Shown: positions 17,407 to 27,129, counted from the stretch's first letter. The stretch is DNA of 64,000 nt from Betaproteobacteria bacterium (GCA_016183615.1 JACPEG010000024.1:1-64000); one strand, 5' to 3'. Program-made: numbers and translations. The notes: generated from the sequence alone by a model not told the origin.

Positions 17407-18174
17407 ATGGTTGAGATCGTCCCTGTCCCCGCCTTCGAGGACAACTACATCTGGGTCATCCGGCGCGGCGCCCGTGCCGCCGTGGTGGACCCCGGCGACG
17501 GCGCGCCGGTGCTGGAATATTTCCGCCGCGAAGGCATTCGTCCCGTGGCCATCCTCAACACCCATCACCACGGCGACCACGTCGGAGGCAACGACGAAAT
17601 CCTTGCCGAATACCCGGTTCCCGTCTACGGTCCGGCCGCCGAGCGCATCGCCACGGTGACCCATCCCCTCAGGGAAAACGACGTGGTCTCGCTGCCGGAC
17701 CTGGAGCTCGATTTCCGCGTGCTCGAAGTCCCGGGCCACACCGCCGGGCACATCGCCTATTATGGCGCAAACCTGCTGTTCTGTGGCGACACGCTGTTCG
17801 CCGGCGGCTGCGGCCGGCTGTTCGAAGGCACTGCAGAGCAGATGCATCGTTCGCTGGCGAAACTGGCGGCGCTTCCCGGGGACACCGGGGTTTACTGCGC
17901 CCACGAATACACGCTGGCCAATCTCCGGTTCGCCAAAGCGGTCGAGCCGGCCAACGGCGATTTGCTGGCGCGCGACGCCGCGGAGCAGGAAAAGCGGCGC
18001 CACGGCGTTCCCACGGTGCCCTCCACCATCGAGGTCGAGCGCGCCACCAATCCATTTCTGCGCTGCCATGTTCCGGCGGTCGTTCAGGCCGCGGAAACCC
18101 ACGCCGGCAAGGCGCTCGCAGGCCCGGTCGCGGTGTTTGCCACACTGCGGACCTGGAAAAACAACTTCCGGTAG
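17407..18174 (+). CDS. gloB: Hydroxyacylglutathione hydrolase (glyoxalase II)
   Basis: A 255-residue metallo-beta-lactamase-fold enzyme that hydrolyses S-lactoylglutathione, the second step of methylglyoxal detoxification. The metal motif THHHGDH is at residues 52-58, with further ligands in VPGHTAGHI, FCGDTLFAGGCGR and YCAHEYT. The C-terminal KNNFR tail is typical of GloB. The ATG at 17407 gives the canonical MVEIVPVPAFEDNYIW start. The TAG stop sits in a GTAGG head directly before a REP element. Confidence 0.95.
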   Translation: MVEIVPVPAFEDNYIWVIRRGARAAVVDPGDGAPVLEYFRREGIRPVAILNTHHHGDHVGGNDEILAEYPVPVYGPAAERIATVTHPLRENDVVSLPDLELDFRVLEVPGHTAGHIAYYGANLLFCGDTLFAGGCGRLFEGTAEQMHRSLAKLAALPGDTGVYCAHEYTLANLRFAKAVEPANGDLLARDAAEQEKRRHGVPTVPSTIEVERATNPFLRCHVPAVVQAAETHAGKALAGPVAVFATLRTWKNNFR

Positions 18175-18229
18175 GGTCGCGAATAAATTCGCTCCTACGC
18201 GGGGTGGTAGGAGGGGATTTATCCCCGAT
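18171..18229. repeat. Two REP elements after gloB
   Basis: An inverted GTAGGAGCGAATTTATTCGC element spans 18175-18198, followed at 18206 by GTGGTAGGAGGGGATTTATC (palindrome GGGGATTTATCCCC). The rest of the gap to mltD (18230-18344) shows nothing I recognise except a weak purine run before the start. Confidence 0.88.
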
Positions 18230-18344
18230 CCAGGCCACGACTCCGGGATGCGCCCGGTTCGCCATTTCTTCCCCGGCTTGACGCCAGGCCGTAGGCGCAG
18301 TTACCATCTCCACGATTTCCACAACAAGAACAAGATGTTCGGAG

Positions 18345-20009
18345 ATGGCGACGAGGAGAGCAGGAGCCGCGATCACATTGCTGTGCGCCATCGGCCTGGG
18401 GAATTCCGCCCTGGCTGAGGAGTCCGCTTCCCTCCCCGCACCGCTTCAAGCCTCTGCCCCCGAGACCTCCGCACTCCCGCCCCAAGGCCTTTCGCCCCCC
18501 GAGGCAATGCCTCCGTCCGAGACGCCGTCTCCTTCCGGGGTCGCGGCCGAACCGCAGCGGGCCCTGGATCTCGTCTACTCCCTCACCTACGACCTCGATC
18601 GGCAGCGCGACGACCTTTGGGCCCGCATCCGGTCCGGCTTTGCGCTTCGGGATTTCGACCACCGCCTGGTCGAGGAGAACGAAGCCTGGTATGCGGCCCG
18701 GCCCGATTATTTCCGGCGCATGATCGACCGCTCCAAGCGCTATCTCTACTACATCGTGGAGGAGGTGGAGCGCCGCGGCATGCCCACGGAAATCGCCCTG
18801 CTGCCCATGATCGAGAGCGCCTACAACCCGGTCGCCTATTCGCGCTCCCACGCATCGGGGATCTGGCAGTTCATCCCCTCCACGGGCAAGGTCTACGGCC
18901 TCAAGCAGAACTGGTGGTACGACGGGCGCCGCGACGTGATCGCCGCCACCGATGCCGCACTGGATTATCTGCAGAACCTCTACGCCATGTTCGGCGACTG
19001 GGAGCTGGCGCTCGCCGCCTACAACTGGGGCGAAGGAGCGGTGTCCCGGGCCCTGCTCAAGAACCAGGCCAGGGGCCTGCCGCTGGATTTCCAGAGCCTC
19101 ACGGTGCCGCCGGAGACGCGGAATTACGTGCCAAAGCTCATCGCGGTCAAGAACATCATCGGCAATCCCGCCCGGTACGGACTGGAACTGGAATCGGTGC
19201 CGGACCGGCCCTATTTCCGCACCGTCACCCTCACGCGCCACATCGACGTGAAGCTGGCAGCGCAGCTCGCCGAGATTCCGCTGGACGAATTCGTGGCCCT
19301 CAACCCCGGCCACAGCCGGCCGGTGATTCCGGCCAAGGCCGCGGAAACCCTGCTGCTCCCGGAGGATAAGGCCGACGTCTTCCTCGCCAACCTGGAGAGC
19401 CACGATGCGCCGCTCACCTCCTGGCAGACCTACACGCTGAAGCCGGGCGACAAGCTGGATCGGGTGGCGCCTCGCTTCGGCATCAGCCTGGCACATCTCA
19501 AGCAGGTAAACGGCATCACGCCCCGCACCCGGGTGGCATCGGGCCACACCCTGCTGGTGCCGGCGCGTAAGCCCGTGGAGCAGGAGAACCTGACTGAAGG
19601 CAGATTCCTGGACGTCGTCCCGCCGCTGTTCGGCCGGCGTGTCGTGCACACGGTGCGCAAGGGCGAGACCGCAGCCACGGTGGCCCGCCGCTACGGCGTG
19701 ACGCTCGCGCAACTCAAGGCCTGGAACGGAGCGAAGGTTCAGCGGCTTGCCACGGGCGAACGACTGGTCATCGAACGCAAGGCCGGGCCCGCGAAACCCA
19801 CGCGCGTGGCGGCCGCGCCCACCAAAGCCTCGAAGTCCGCGGCCGAGCCGAAACGAACCCACTACACCGTGCGCAAGGGCGATACATTCTCCAGCATCGC
19901 GCGGCGCTTCAAAGTGGCGATCGCCGATCTCCAGCGCTGGAACAGTCTCCTCGGCAATATCCTCAAGCCCGGCGCCCGGGTCACCGTCTACCTCGCCAGG
20001 AACGGCTAG
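18345..20009 (+). CDS. mltD: Membrane-bound lytic murein transglycosylase D
   Basis: A 554-residue peptidoglycan-cleaving enzyme. A signal sequence (residues 1-25) is followed by a Pro-rich linker and a family 1 SLT domain with catalytic Glu157 in PMIESAYNP, then GIWQFIPSTGKVYGL and ALAAYNWGEG. Three LysM domains follow (about 361-406, 433-477, 505-549), each starting YTLKPGD or a variant. No lipobox Cys is visible in the signal sequence, so anchoring may differ from E. coli MltD. Placement beside gloB is common. Confidence 0.94.
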   Translation: MATRRAGAAITLLCAIGLGNSALAEESASLPAPLQASAPETSALPPQGLSPPEAMPPSETPSPSGVAAEPQRALDLVYSLTYDLDRQRDDLWARIRSGFALRDFDHRLVEENEAWYAARPDYFRRMIDRSKRYLYYIVEEVERRGMPTEIALLPMIESAYNPVAYSRSHASGIWQFIPSTGKVYGLKQNWWYDGRRDVIAATDAALDYLQNLYAMFGDWELALAAYNWGEGAVSRALLKNQARGLPLDFQSLTVPPETRNYVPKLIAVKNIIGNPARYGLELESVPDRPYFRTVTLTRHIDVKLAAQLAEIPLDEFVALNPGHSRPVIPAKAAETLLLPEDKADVFLANLESHDAPLTSWQTYTLKPGDKLDRVAPRFGISLAHLKQVNGITPRTRVASGHTLLVPARKPVEQENLTEGRFLDVVPPLFGRRVVHTVRKGETAATVARRYGVTLAQLKAWNGAKVQRLATGERLVIERKAGPAKPTRVAAAPTKASKSAAEPKRTHYTVRKGDTFSSIARRFKVAIADLQRWNSLLGNILKPGARVTVYLARNG

Positions 20010-20039
20010 GGAACCCTCGTCTCGCCGCTCCGGTACAGT

Positions 20040-20117
20040 GCGTAGGTTGGGCATTCATGCCCAACATCGTGCCAACGCGTGATCGTTGGGCTTCGCTCGC
20101 GAAGCCCAACCTACGAG
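20040..20117. repeat. Two REP elements between convergent mltD and the ABC ATPase gene
   Basis: A CGTAGGTTGGGCATTCATGC hairpin begins at 20040, and an inverted TTGGGCTTCGCTCGCGAAGC element ends at 20116. The CTAC at 20111-20114 of the second element supplies the TAG stop of the ABC ATPase gene on the minus strand. Confidence 0.9.
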
Positions 20118-22210
20118 GCTGTGGTCTCGCCGCTCCCATACAGGAAGCAGCGCACCTCCTGCCCCGGCGCCAGCTGCGTCACCCCGGGATAATGTTCGCG
20201 GCATTCGGTCATGGCTTGGGGGCAACGGGGATGGAAGTGGCAACCCGCCGGCGGATTGGCGGGCGACGGCAGATCACCCTGAAGGCGGATTACCTCCCGT
20301 TTCGTCTCCCGGTCGATCACCGGCACTGCGGACAGCAGGGCCCGCGTGTAGGGATGTTTCGGCCGGTTCAACACTTCCTCGACCGGCCCGTGCTCGACGA
20401 TGCGTCCCAGGTACATCACCGCCACTTCGTGGGCCAGGTATTCCACCACCGAAATGTTGTGGGTGATGAAAAGGAACGCGAGCCCCAGCCGCTCCTGGAG
20501 TTCCTTCAGCAGGTTTAGGATCTGGGCCTGGACCGACACGTCGAGGGCGCTGGTGGGCTCGTCGCAGATGAGGAGCTTCGGGTTTACCGCCAGGGCGCGG
20601 GCGATGGCGATGCGCTGGCGCTGCCCGCCGGAGAACTCGTGGGGGTAGCGGAACTTGGCCTCCGGCGGCAGGCCCACCTGGCCGAGCAACCGGTCCACCT
20701 CCTGCCAGCGCCCCGTGCCCGATCCCCCGACGCCGAGGGCGGTCATCCCCTCCTCGATGATTTCCACCACCCGCATGCGCGGATTCAGTGAGGCGTAGGG
20801 GTCCTGAAAAATGATCTGGAACTCGGCGCGGCGGACTCGCAGCTCGGCGGGCGCCAGCCCGGCCAGATCGACGCCGGCGAAGCGCACGCTTCCGGCCGTG
20901 GGCGGAATCAGCCGCAGAATGCCCTTCGCCACGGTGGTCTTGCCGCAGCCGGACTCCCCCACCAGCGCCAGGGTCCGTCCCGGCGCCAGGCCGAGCGATA
21001 CGCCATCCACCGCCATCACCTGGCCCACCACCCGCTTGAACAGGCCCCTGTGGATCGGAAAGTGCACTTTCAGCTCTGCAACCTTCAGTAACTGCGCCTC
21101 GCTTCCCGCAAGAGACGGGGCTGACGCCTGACCGCTGACGGCTGACCGCTGGCCGGAAGCCGGTCCTTCCGCCCGCCGCGCTTCACCCTCATCCCTGCTC
21201 TGGTCTCTGCGCCCTCCGCTCTCCGCTCTCGGTTCCGAATACAGATGGCATCGCACCGTCTGGCCGTCCTCCAGCGCGACCGCCGGCGGCACGGTTCCGC
21301 GGCACAGATCCCACGCGAAATCGCAGCGATCCGCGAAACGGCAGCCCCCGAATTCCCGGGTCAGCGGCGGCACGGCGCCCCGGATCACCGCCAGGTTGGC
21401 GCCCCGCTTCCCCTGCCGGGGCAGCGAATCGAACAGCTTGCGGGAATAGGGATGGGCGGGACTCGAAAAGAACCGCTCCCGGGACGCCGTTTCCACGATC
21501 TCTCCGGCATACATCACCGCCACCCGGTGCGCCATCTCGGATACCACGCCCAGGTCGTGGGTAATGAGGAGAATCGCCATGCCGGTGCGGGCCTGGAGGC
21601 TCCGGATCAGTTCCAGCACCTGAGCCTGGATCGTGACGTCGAGGGCCGTGGTCGGCTCGTCGGCGATCAGCAGGTCCGGCTCGCCGGCCAGCGCCGTGGC
21701 GATCATCACCCGCTGCTTCATGCCTCCCGAGAGATGGAACGGATATTCACCGACGCGCCGCACCGGATCGGGGATGCCCACCTGCTCCAGCAGCTCGATG
21801 ACCCGGCGCCGGGCCGCGTCCCCGCGCAGCGGCGTGTGCCGATCGAGCACTTCCATGATCTGCTCGCCCACGGTGAGCACCGGGTTCAGGCTGGTGCCCG
21901 GCTCCTGGAAGATCATCGCGACGCGCCGGCCGCGCACCCCGCGCATGGCCACTTCGGGCAGCGCCAGCAGATCGGTTCCGTCGAGCCGCACTGTGCCGCC
22001 CGCCACCTGTCCCGCCTCCGGCAGCAGCCGCATGACCGAAAGCGCGGTCATGGATTTCCCGCAGCCCGATTCCCCCAGAAGCGCGAAGGTTTCGCCGCGG
22101 CCGATGCTGAAGGTCAACCCGTCCACGGCCCGCACCACCGCGTCGCCGGTGTGCAAGCGGGTGCGGAGATCCGCGACCTGGAGCAGCTCGCGCCTCGATG
22201 CTGCGCTCAC
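20111..22210 (-). CDS. Peptide ABC transporter, fused double ATPase (YejF-like)
   Basis: A 699-residue protein with two complete ABC ATPase domains. Domain 1 (about 10-270) has Walker A GESGCGKS (46-53) and an LSGGM signature. Domain 2 (about 375-680) has a second GESGCGKT near 418 and the SGGQRQR signature. Both end in oligopeptide-type domains (CRFADRCDFAWDLC and CHFHPRCPQAM). The linker at about 324-372 is long and odd: its DNA (21119-21236) consists of short tandem words. The GTG at 22210 overlaps the permease stop as GTGA. It powers the transporter formed by the next three genes. Confidence 0.92.
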   Translation of the reverse strand: MSAASRRELLQVADLRTRLHTGDAVVRAVDGLTFSIGRGETFALLGESGCGKSMTALSVMRLLPEAGQVAGGTVRLDGTDLLALPEVAMRGVRGRRVAMIFQEPGTSLNPVLTVGEQIMEVLDRHTPLRGDAARRRVIELLEQVGIPDPVRRVGEYPFHLSGGMKQRVMIATALAGEPDLLIADEPTTALDVTIQAQVLELIRSLQARTGMAILLITHDLGVVSEMAHRVAVMYAGEIVETASRERFFSSPAHPYSRKLFDSLPRQGKRGANLAVIRGAVPPLTREFGGCRFADRCDFAWDLCRGTVPPAVALEDGQTVRCHLYSEPRAESGGRRDQSRDEGEARRAEGPASGQRSAVSGQASAPSLAGSEAQLLKVAELKVHFPIHRGLFKRVVGQVMAVDGVSLGLAPGRTLALVGESGCGKTTVAKGILRLIPPTAGSVRFAGVDLAGLAPAELRVRRAEFQIIFQDPYASLNPRMRVVEIIEEGMTALGVGGSGTGRWQEVDRLLGQVGLPPEAKFRYPHEFSGGQRQRIAIARALAVNPKLLICDEPTSALDVSVQAQILNLLKELQERLGLAFLFITHNISVVEYLAHEVAVMYLGRIVEHGPVEEVLNRPKHPYTRALLSAVPVIDRETKREVIRLQGDLPSPANPPAGCHFHPRCPQAMTECREHYPGVTQLAPGQEVRCFLYGSGETTAS
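21119..21236. repeat. Short tandem words inside the coding linker of the double ATPase
   Basis: Two arrays. 21119-21154 repeats CTGACGCCTGACCGCTGACG-type words (CTGACSGCTGACC), and 21203-21232 repeats CTCCGCTCTCCGCTCTC. They resemble the short-word repeats that otherwise fill gaps between genes here, yet the reading frame stays open through them. They encode the Arg/Ser/Glu/Gly-rich linker between the ATPase domains. Confidence 0.72.
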
Positions 22211-23673
22211 GCCTTTGCCTCCCCGCCCGCGGCCGCGGGCTCCAGCCGCAGCGTGCGCACCCGCGGGTCGAAGGCGTCCCGCACCGCGTCCGCGAACAGA
22301 TTGGCGCAAAGCACCAGCGCCAGCATGAATACGAAGGCCGCCGCGAGCGACCACCACACCATCGGCTCCCGGGCCATTTCCAGGCGCGCGGCGTTGATCA
22401 TGGTGCCGAAGCTGATCATCGACGGATCCACGCCGACCCCGACGTAGGACAGCACCGCTTCCGAAAGCACCAGCCCGCTGAAATCCATCACCACGGCGAT
22501 CAGCACGATGTGCATGACGTTGGGCAGGATGTGGCGCGTGATCACGCGCCAGTGGGAGACGCCGAAGGCATGCGCCGCCTGGATGTATTCCATTTCCCTG
22601 AGTTTCAGGGCCTCCCCCCGGAGCAGCCGGCACAGCCCGGTCCAGCTGGTCACCCCGAGAATGATGCACAGAAACAGAAGGCGGATGTCGGCGCGCGCCG
22701 CGGTGGTGTCGAACAGGTCCGGGCGGGTTTCCACGTACACCTGCATCATGAGAATGAATGCGGCGATAAGCAGCACCCCGGGGATGGAGCTGAGCGTCGT
22801 GTACACGTACTGGATGACGTCATCCACCCAGCCGCGGAAATAGCCCGCCATGATGCCGAGCAGCAGCGCAAAGGGCAGCATGACCAGCGTGGTGAGCGTG
22901 CCGATCACGAGCCCCGTGCGTATGCTCTTGAGCGCGAGGTAAAGCACGTCCTGGCCCACCTTGTCGGTGCCGAAGACGTGGTACTTTGCTGCCAGCGCGA
23001 CGGTGGCGCCGGCGAGTACCAGCATCACCGCAAGCGCGACATATACCGCGCGCCAGGGCACCTCGGTGCCTCCCCGCCAGATCGCAGACCAGGTCGCGGA
23101 AACGGAACGCCGGCTCCCCGCCGCGAGCCCCGCGGTAAATCCCACCACCACCGCCAGCCAGAGCGCGATTCCGGCCAGGACGCCTCTGCCTCCGTTTGCC
23201 AGAACGTCCGCCGCCAGTTCCCGCTCCGGGTCCTTTAAATGAGCGGCACCGAACCTGAGACGCGGGAATTCCCGCACCTGGGTTCCGTCGGGATGCTCGA
23301 CGGTCTCCTTGGCAAAGAGATGGGCAGCGAACGGCGCGGAATAGGTTTTCTCGGTGCGTTGGCGCAGGTCCGTGGTGACCACGTCGAGCAGGCTCAGCAC
23401 GTCCACCGAGTAGACCGGCTCGCCGGCGTTCTTCGCCTCCAGCGCCGGACGGAAATGCACCGAATCGAGCAGCCCCGCCGCAACGAAGAACACCAGCACC
23501 ACCAGGGATGCCATCCCGCTCGGACTGTGCGCCACTCGCTTCCAGGGCGCCAGCAAATGCTCGCGCCGCCGCACGTGCCAGGCGAACACCGCCGCCACCG
23601 CGATCAGCACATAGATCAGGGCGTCGGTCCAGAGGATGACGGGTTTGAAGGCCAGCATTCCTGCGATCAGCAC
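22207..23673 (-). CDS. Peptide ABC transporter permease (YejE/OppC-like) with large insertion
   Basis: A 488-residue inner-membrane permease. The C-terminal half is a standard OppC-type domain with the EAA loop EYIQAAHAFGVSHWRVITRHILPN. The N-terminal part has helices at about 10-32 and 50-70, then a long hydrophilic region (about 71-170) and further helices, making it some 150 residues longer than E. coli YejE (about 340, from memory). GTG at 23673 is the furthest start; an ATG at 23658 is possible. It overlaps the ATPase gene and follows the other permease by 38 bases of repeat. Confidence 0.9.
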   Translation of the reverse strand: MLIAGMLAFKPVILWTDALIYVLIAVAAVFAWHVRRREHLLAPWKRVAHSPSGMASLVVLVFFVAAGLLDSVHFRPALEAKNAGEPVYSVDVLSLLDVVTTDLRQRTEKTYSAPFAAHLFAKETVEHPDGTQVREFPRLRFGAAHLKDPERELAADVLANGGRGVLAGIALWLAVVVGFTAGLAAGSRRSVSATWSAIWRGGTEVPWRAVYVALAVMLVLAGATVALAAKYHVFGTDKVGQDVLYLALKSIRTGLVIGTLTTLVMLPFALLLGIMAGYFRGWVDDVIQYVYTTLSSIPGVLLIAAFILMMQVYVETRPDLFDTTAARADIRLLFLCIILGVTSWTGLCRLLRGEALKLREMEYIQAAHAFGVSHWRVITRHILPNVMHIVLIAVVMDFSGLVLSEAVLSYVGVGVDPSMISFGTMINAARLEMAREPMVWWSLAAAFVFMLALVLCANLFADAVRDAFDPRVRTLRLEPAAAGGEAKA

Positions 23674-23712
23674 AAGAAGTTCACGTTCACCGTTTACCGT
23701 TCACCGTTCCCC
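23670..23712. repeat. GTTCACCGTTTACCGTTCACC words between the two permease genes
   Basis: The gap is a run of GTTCAC/CGTTTAC/CGTTCAC words. The same words occur at 27918-27973 and 37729-37768. The gap is inside an operon, so the repeat is tolerated in a transcribed spacer. Confidence 0.8.
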
Positions 23713-24689
23713 TACTCCAGCCTCACCCTGGGGTCCACCAGGGTGTAGGAAATGTCGGTGAGTATCAATCCCACGATGTAGAGCACCGAGCCCAGGAACA
23801 CCATGGAGCGCACCACGGCGAAATCCTGGGAGTTGATGGCGTCGATGGTGTAGCTGCCGAGGCCCGGGATGCCGAAAAAGGACTCGGTGATGAGGCCGCC
23901 CAGGAACAGCAGTGGAATCACCACCACCACCCCGGTGAGGATCGGGATCATGGCGTTCTGGAGTACGTGGCGGAACAGCACCCGCGCTTCCGAGAGCCCC
24001 TTGGCGCGGGCGGTGCGAACGTAGTCCTTGCCGATTTCCTCCAGGAAAATGGTGCGGTACCAGCGGGCGTTGGCCCCGGCCGCGCTCACTACGCCCACCA
24101 CCACCGGCAGCGCCAGGAACTTGAAGGTATCGATCCCGCCGCCGTAGCCGGAGATGGGAACCAGGTGCCAGAGCTTGCTCACCAGGAACTGGCCGCCGAT
24201 GATGTAGAACAGGCTGGAGATGGACATCAGCACCACGCAGGTCACTACCCCCCAGAAATCCACGTAGGTGGCGCGGAAGAAGGCCATCAGCAGCGCCAGA
24301 TTGAGGTAGACGAACAGCCCCAGGATGAACACCGGCACCGCGATGGCAAGGCTCGGCCCCATGCGGGTGGTGATCTCGTGGGCGATGTCCCGGCCATCGT
24401 CGGCGCGCCCGAACCGGAACGCGAACAGCGCTACCGATTTCTGGAAGAAAATGGTATCGGTGACCTTCGCAGCGCCGCTCGCCTGCGCGCTGTAGAGCAG
24501 CGGCCTGTCGTAGCCCCGCTCCGCCTTCCACTTGGCGATGGCCTCGGGGGTGACGCGCTTGATGCCGAGCTGCATGCGCGCCATGTCGTCCGGGGTATTC
24601 ACCACGAAGAACAGCACGAAAGTGAGCAGGTTCACCCCGATCAGGATCGGGATCGCGTAGAGAACGCGCCGAATGATGTAGTTAAGCAT
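23712..24689 (-). CDS. Peptide ABC transporter permease (YejB/OppB-like)
   Basis: A 325-residue OppB-type permease opening MLNYIIRRVLYAIPILIGVNLLTF, the standard first helix of this family. The EAA loop DYVRTARAKGLSEARVLFRHVLQNA is present, and the C-terminus ends VDPRVRLE. It pairs with the larger permease downstream. The periplasmic loop after helix 1 (about 30-105) is longer than in simple OppB. A 187-base gap with ACAGGATTT arms separates it from the binding-protein gene. Confidence 0.92.
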   Translation of the reverse strand: MLNYIIRRVLYAIPILIGVNLLTFVLFFVVNTPDDMARMQLGIKRVTPEAIAKWKAERGYDRPLLYSAQASGAAKVTDTIFFQKSVALFAFRFGRADDGRDIAHEITTRMGPSLAIAVPVFILGLFVYLNLALLMAFFRATYVDFWGVVTCVVLMSISSLFYIIGGQFLVSKLWHLVPISGYGGGIDTFKFLALPVVVGVVSAAGANARWYRTIFLEEIGKDYVRTARAKGLSEARVLFRHVLQNAMIPILTGVVVVIPLLFLGGLITESFFGIPGLGSYTIDAINSQDFAVVRSMVFLGSVLYIVGLILTDISYTLVDPRVRLE

Positions 24690-24700
24690 GAAAGATCATT

Positions 24701-24860
24701 GGACAGGATTTACAGGATTTACAGGATTAAGTCGAAGTGCGGGATCAGGCGGACAGGATTTGCCGCAAGGTTTGCAGGGAACGACGCAAATTTCCGCACC
24801 ACGAACCCCAGAATTTGAAGACTTAGGTTTGATCCTGTAAATCCTGTTAATCCTGTCCAT
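24701..24860. repeat. Inverted arms of ACAGGATTTACAGG words around a 100-base loop
   Basis: The left arm GGACAGGATTTACAGGATTT is at 24701-24730, and the right arm TCCTGTAAATCCTGTTAATC at 24832-24858. The arms are almost perfectly complementary and could form a stem of about 28 bp. The gap (24690-24876) is within the transporter operon and otherwise holds nothing I recognise. Confidence 0.88.
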
Positions 24861-24876
24861 TTTTTTTGTTCCCTCC

Positions 24877-27027
24877 TCATTTCGCGGCGCTGCGTTCCCT
24901 GCGGCGGTACACGATGACCGCCGGTACGATGCTGGCGACGAACGCCGCGAGGCCCAGCAGCGCCGGCCACAGCAGCGGCTGGTTCCAGTCCCGGCGCCTT
25001 TCCTCGCGCAGGGCCGCGTCGATGCGCTGGTACTTCAGGTTGTTGTAGGAGAGCTTGTTGGGCTTCACGTTGCCGATCCAGGCATGGTAGAGGGCGTAGT
25101 CCTTGGGATGGAAGCCCCACAGCCAGGGCGCGTCCTCCCGCAGGATCGCCACCATGCGGTCGATGATGGCCTCGCGCTCGGGCCCGTTGTCCATGTTCTT
25201 CATGCGTTCGAACAGCCGGTTGAATTCCGGGTTGTCGTAATTGGCGGCGTTCTCCCCGTCGTTGCCCACCTTGCGCTGGGGGCCGTGCAGCAGGAACAGG
25301 AAGTTCTCGGGATCCGGATAGTCGGCATGCCACCCCCACTCGAAGATCTGGGCGTTGCCCTTGCGGATCTTGTCCTGGAAGCGATTGTAGTCGGTGGCCC
25401 GCACCACCAGCTGGATGTTGAGCTTCTGGTACTGCTTGCGCATCCAGTCGAGGGCCGGCTTGTCCTCGGCGCTGCGGGCGGTGGCATCGAAATACAGCAC
25501 CAGCGGCGCCCCGGTTTTCGCGTCGATGCCGTCCGGGTACCCGGCCTCGGCCAGCAGCTTTTTCGCCGCCTCGATGGGCTTGCGGCGGGGCTTTCCGTCC
25601 ACCCAGTCGTAGGCCACCGGGTTCACGCCCTCCTTGCCGTCCCGGTAGCCGAAGATCCCCGGGGCGATGGGACCCTGGGCGGGAATGCCGCGCCCGTTGG
25701 CGAAAATGGATACATATTCCTCGTAGTCCACCGCAATGGAAATGGCCTGCCGCAACTTGCGCGCCCGCTCGGAAAGGCCCCCCACCACCGGGTCCAGCAT
25801 GTTGAAGCCCATGTAATAGGTGGACAGCGCCACCGCGGTCTCCAGGCGGATGCCCCTGCCCTTCATCGCCTCGCTCACGGCCGCCTCCCCCTGGCCCGAG
25901 AACTGCACGGCCTGGTCGAAGGTATCGGAGCCGATCCCCGAAGCGTCGTAGTAGCCCTGCAGGAACTTGTTCCAGCGCGGGATGCTTTCCTTGTCGCGGG
26001 AAAACACCACCTGTTCGATGAACGGCAGGGGCTTTCCCGCGTCCTTCAGAAGGCCGGCCCGGGCGTCCGCAGGCTCCCCGTCCGCGGGATAGGTCTCGCC
26101 GTGGTAGTTGGGATTGCGGGTGAGCACCATCACCCGGTTGGGATCGTTCTCCGACAGCAGGTACGGGCCCGTGCCCACCGGGTACCAGTCGAGATTGATG
26201 TTCTTCTCCGCCAGCCCCGGCTGGGCGTAGAAGCGCTCCGCCTCCCACGGGATGGGCGCAAAAAACGGCATCGCCAGCCAGTACATGAACTGCGGATACT
26301 TGCCCTTGATCCGGATGCGATAGGTGTAGCGGTCCACCGCCTGCACGCCTTCCAGCGGGTATCGGTTGAGGTCCAGGTAGCCGCCCTTGGGCAGCGCCGA
26401 TGCCGCTTTCTTCAGAGTATCGGCGTACTCCTTCAGGCCTGCGATGTAATCCGCCATCAGGCCGAAGATCGGCGAATGCAGCCGCGGATGGGCCAGGCGC
26501 TTGACCTGGAACACATAGTCGTCCGCGACCAGCTCGCGGCTCCCGGTCTCGGGGAAATCGCCGAGCTTGAAGACCCGTGCGAGTTCCCGGGGACCGAGCT
26601 GGTGGTAGAGGAACTTGCCGTTGCGGTCCCGGGCCAACGCCGGATGAGGCTGGTAGCGCACGCCCGGCCTGATGGCGATTTCGTACACGGTGAACGCAAT
26701 CGCCCCGGGGTCGGCGTCGGCGGGCAGACGCCGACCCTTCCGGTCATAGTACTGCGCCTCGGGCATTTTGGCCGCCGCCAGGGGGATCAGGGCATAGGGC
26801 CGCCTCAGGTAGTGGTACTGCAGCGGGGGCTCGTAGATTTGGGCGGTGAAGATGATCTCGTTGGAGCTGTAGGACTGCACCGGGTCCAGGTGCTTCGGGC
26901 GCTCCGTGAACGCCGAGTAGAGAACGTTGGCGCCGGCCTCCCGGGCCGGATAAGGATTGTTCCAGGCGGAGCTGCCGCAGCCCGAAATTGCCAGCGCCAG
27001 CGCGAGGATCGTCAGGGATCGCACCAC
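24877..27027 (-). CDS. Peptide-binding lipoprotein of an ABC transporter, with C-terminal membrane helix
   Basis: A 716-residue family 5 solute-binding protein (SBP_bac_5). A short signal peptide ends in lipobox AISGC (Cys17). The body has family features: [37 protein letters not shown], and late [20 protein letters not shown]. Unusually, the last 32 residues form a hydrophobic helix (about 686-708) followed by [10 protein letters not shown], so the protein may be anchored at both ends. First gene of the transporter operon, divergent from fabI (about 100 bases). Confidence 0.9.
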   Translation of the reverse strand: MVRSLTILALALAISGCGSSAWNNPYPAREAGANVLYSAFTERPKHLDPVQSYSSNEIIFTAQIYEPPLQYHYLRRPYALIPLAAAKMPEAQYYDRKGRRLPADADPGAIAFTVYEIAIRPGVRYQPHPALARDRNGKFLYHQLGPRELARVFKLGDFPETGSRELVADDYVFQVKRLAHPRLHSPIFGLMADYIAGLKEYADTLKKAASALPKGGYLDLNRYPLEGVQAVDRYTYRIRIKGKYPQFMYWLAMPFFAPIPWEAERFYAQPGLAEKNINLDWYPVGTGPYLLSENDPNRVMVLTRNPNYHGETYPADGEPADARAGLLKDAGKPLPFIEQVVFSRDKESIPRWNKFLQGYYDASGIGSDTFDQAVQFSGQGEAAVSEAMKGRGIRLETAVALSTYYMGFNMLDPVVGGLSERARKLRQAISIAVDYEEYVSIFANGRGIPAQGPIAPGIFGYRDGKEGVNPVAYDWVDGKPRRKPIEAAKKLLAEAGYPDGIDAKTGAPLVLYFDATARSAEDKPALDWMRKQYQKLNIQLVVRATDYNRFQDKIRKGNAQIFEWGWHADYPDPENFLFLLHGPQRKVGNDGENAANYDNPEFNRLFERMKNMDNGPEREAIIDRMVAILREDAPWLWGFHPKDYALYHAWIGNVKPNKLSYNNLKYQRIDAALREERRRDWNQPLLWPALLGLAAFVASIVPAVIVYRRRERSAAK

Positions 27028-27096
27028 GGGGAAAAGTGTAGCCCAAAGCCCGTTCCGCCGTCACCCGGCGGCCACGACCGTCCGGGGCTTTTACGC

Positions 27097-27102
27097 TATA
27101 AT
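27097..27102 (+). promoter_or_regulatory. Probable -10 box of fabI
   Basis: A perfect TATAAT lies 28 bases before the fabI ATG. The -35 position 17 bases upstream (27074-27079, ACGACC) matches TTGACA poorly. Placement and the exact -10 make it a likely promoter core. Confidence 0.55.
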
Positions 27103-27129
27103 GCGCCGGTCGCTTCGCAAGGAATGATC

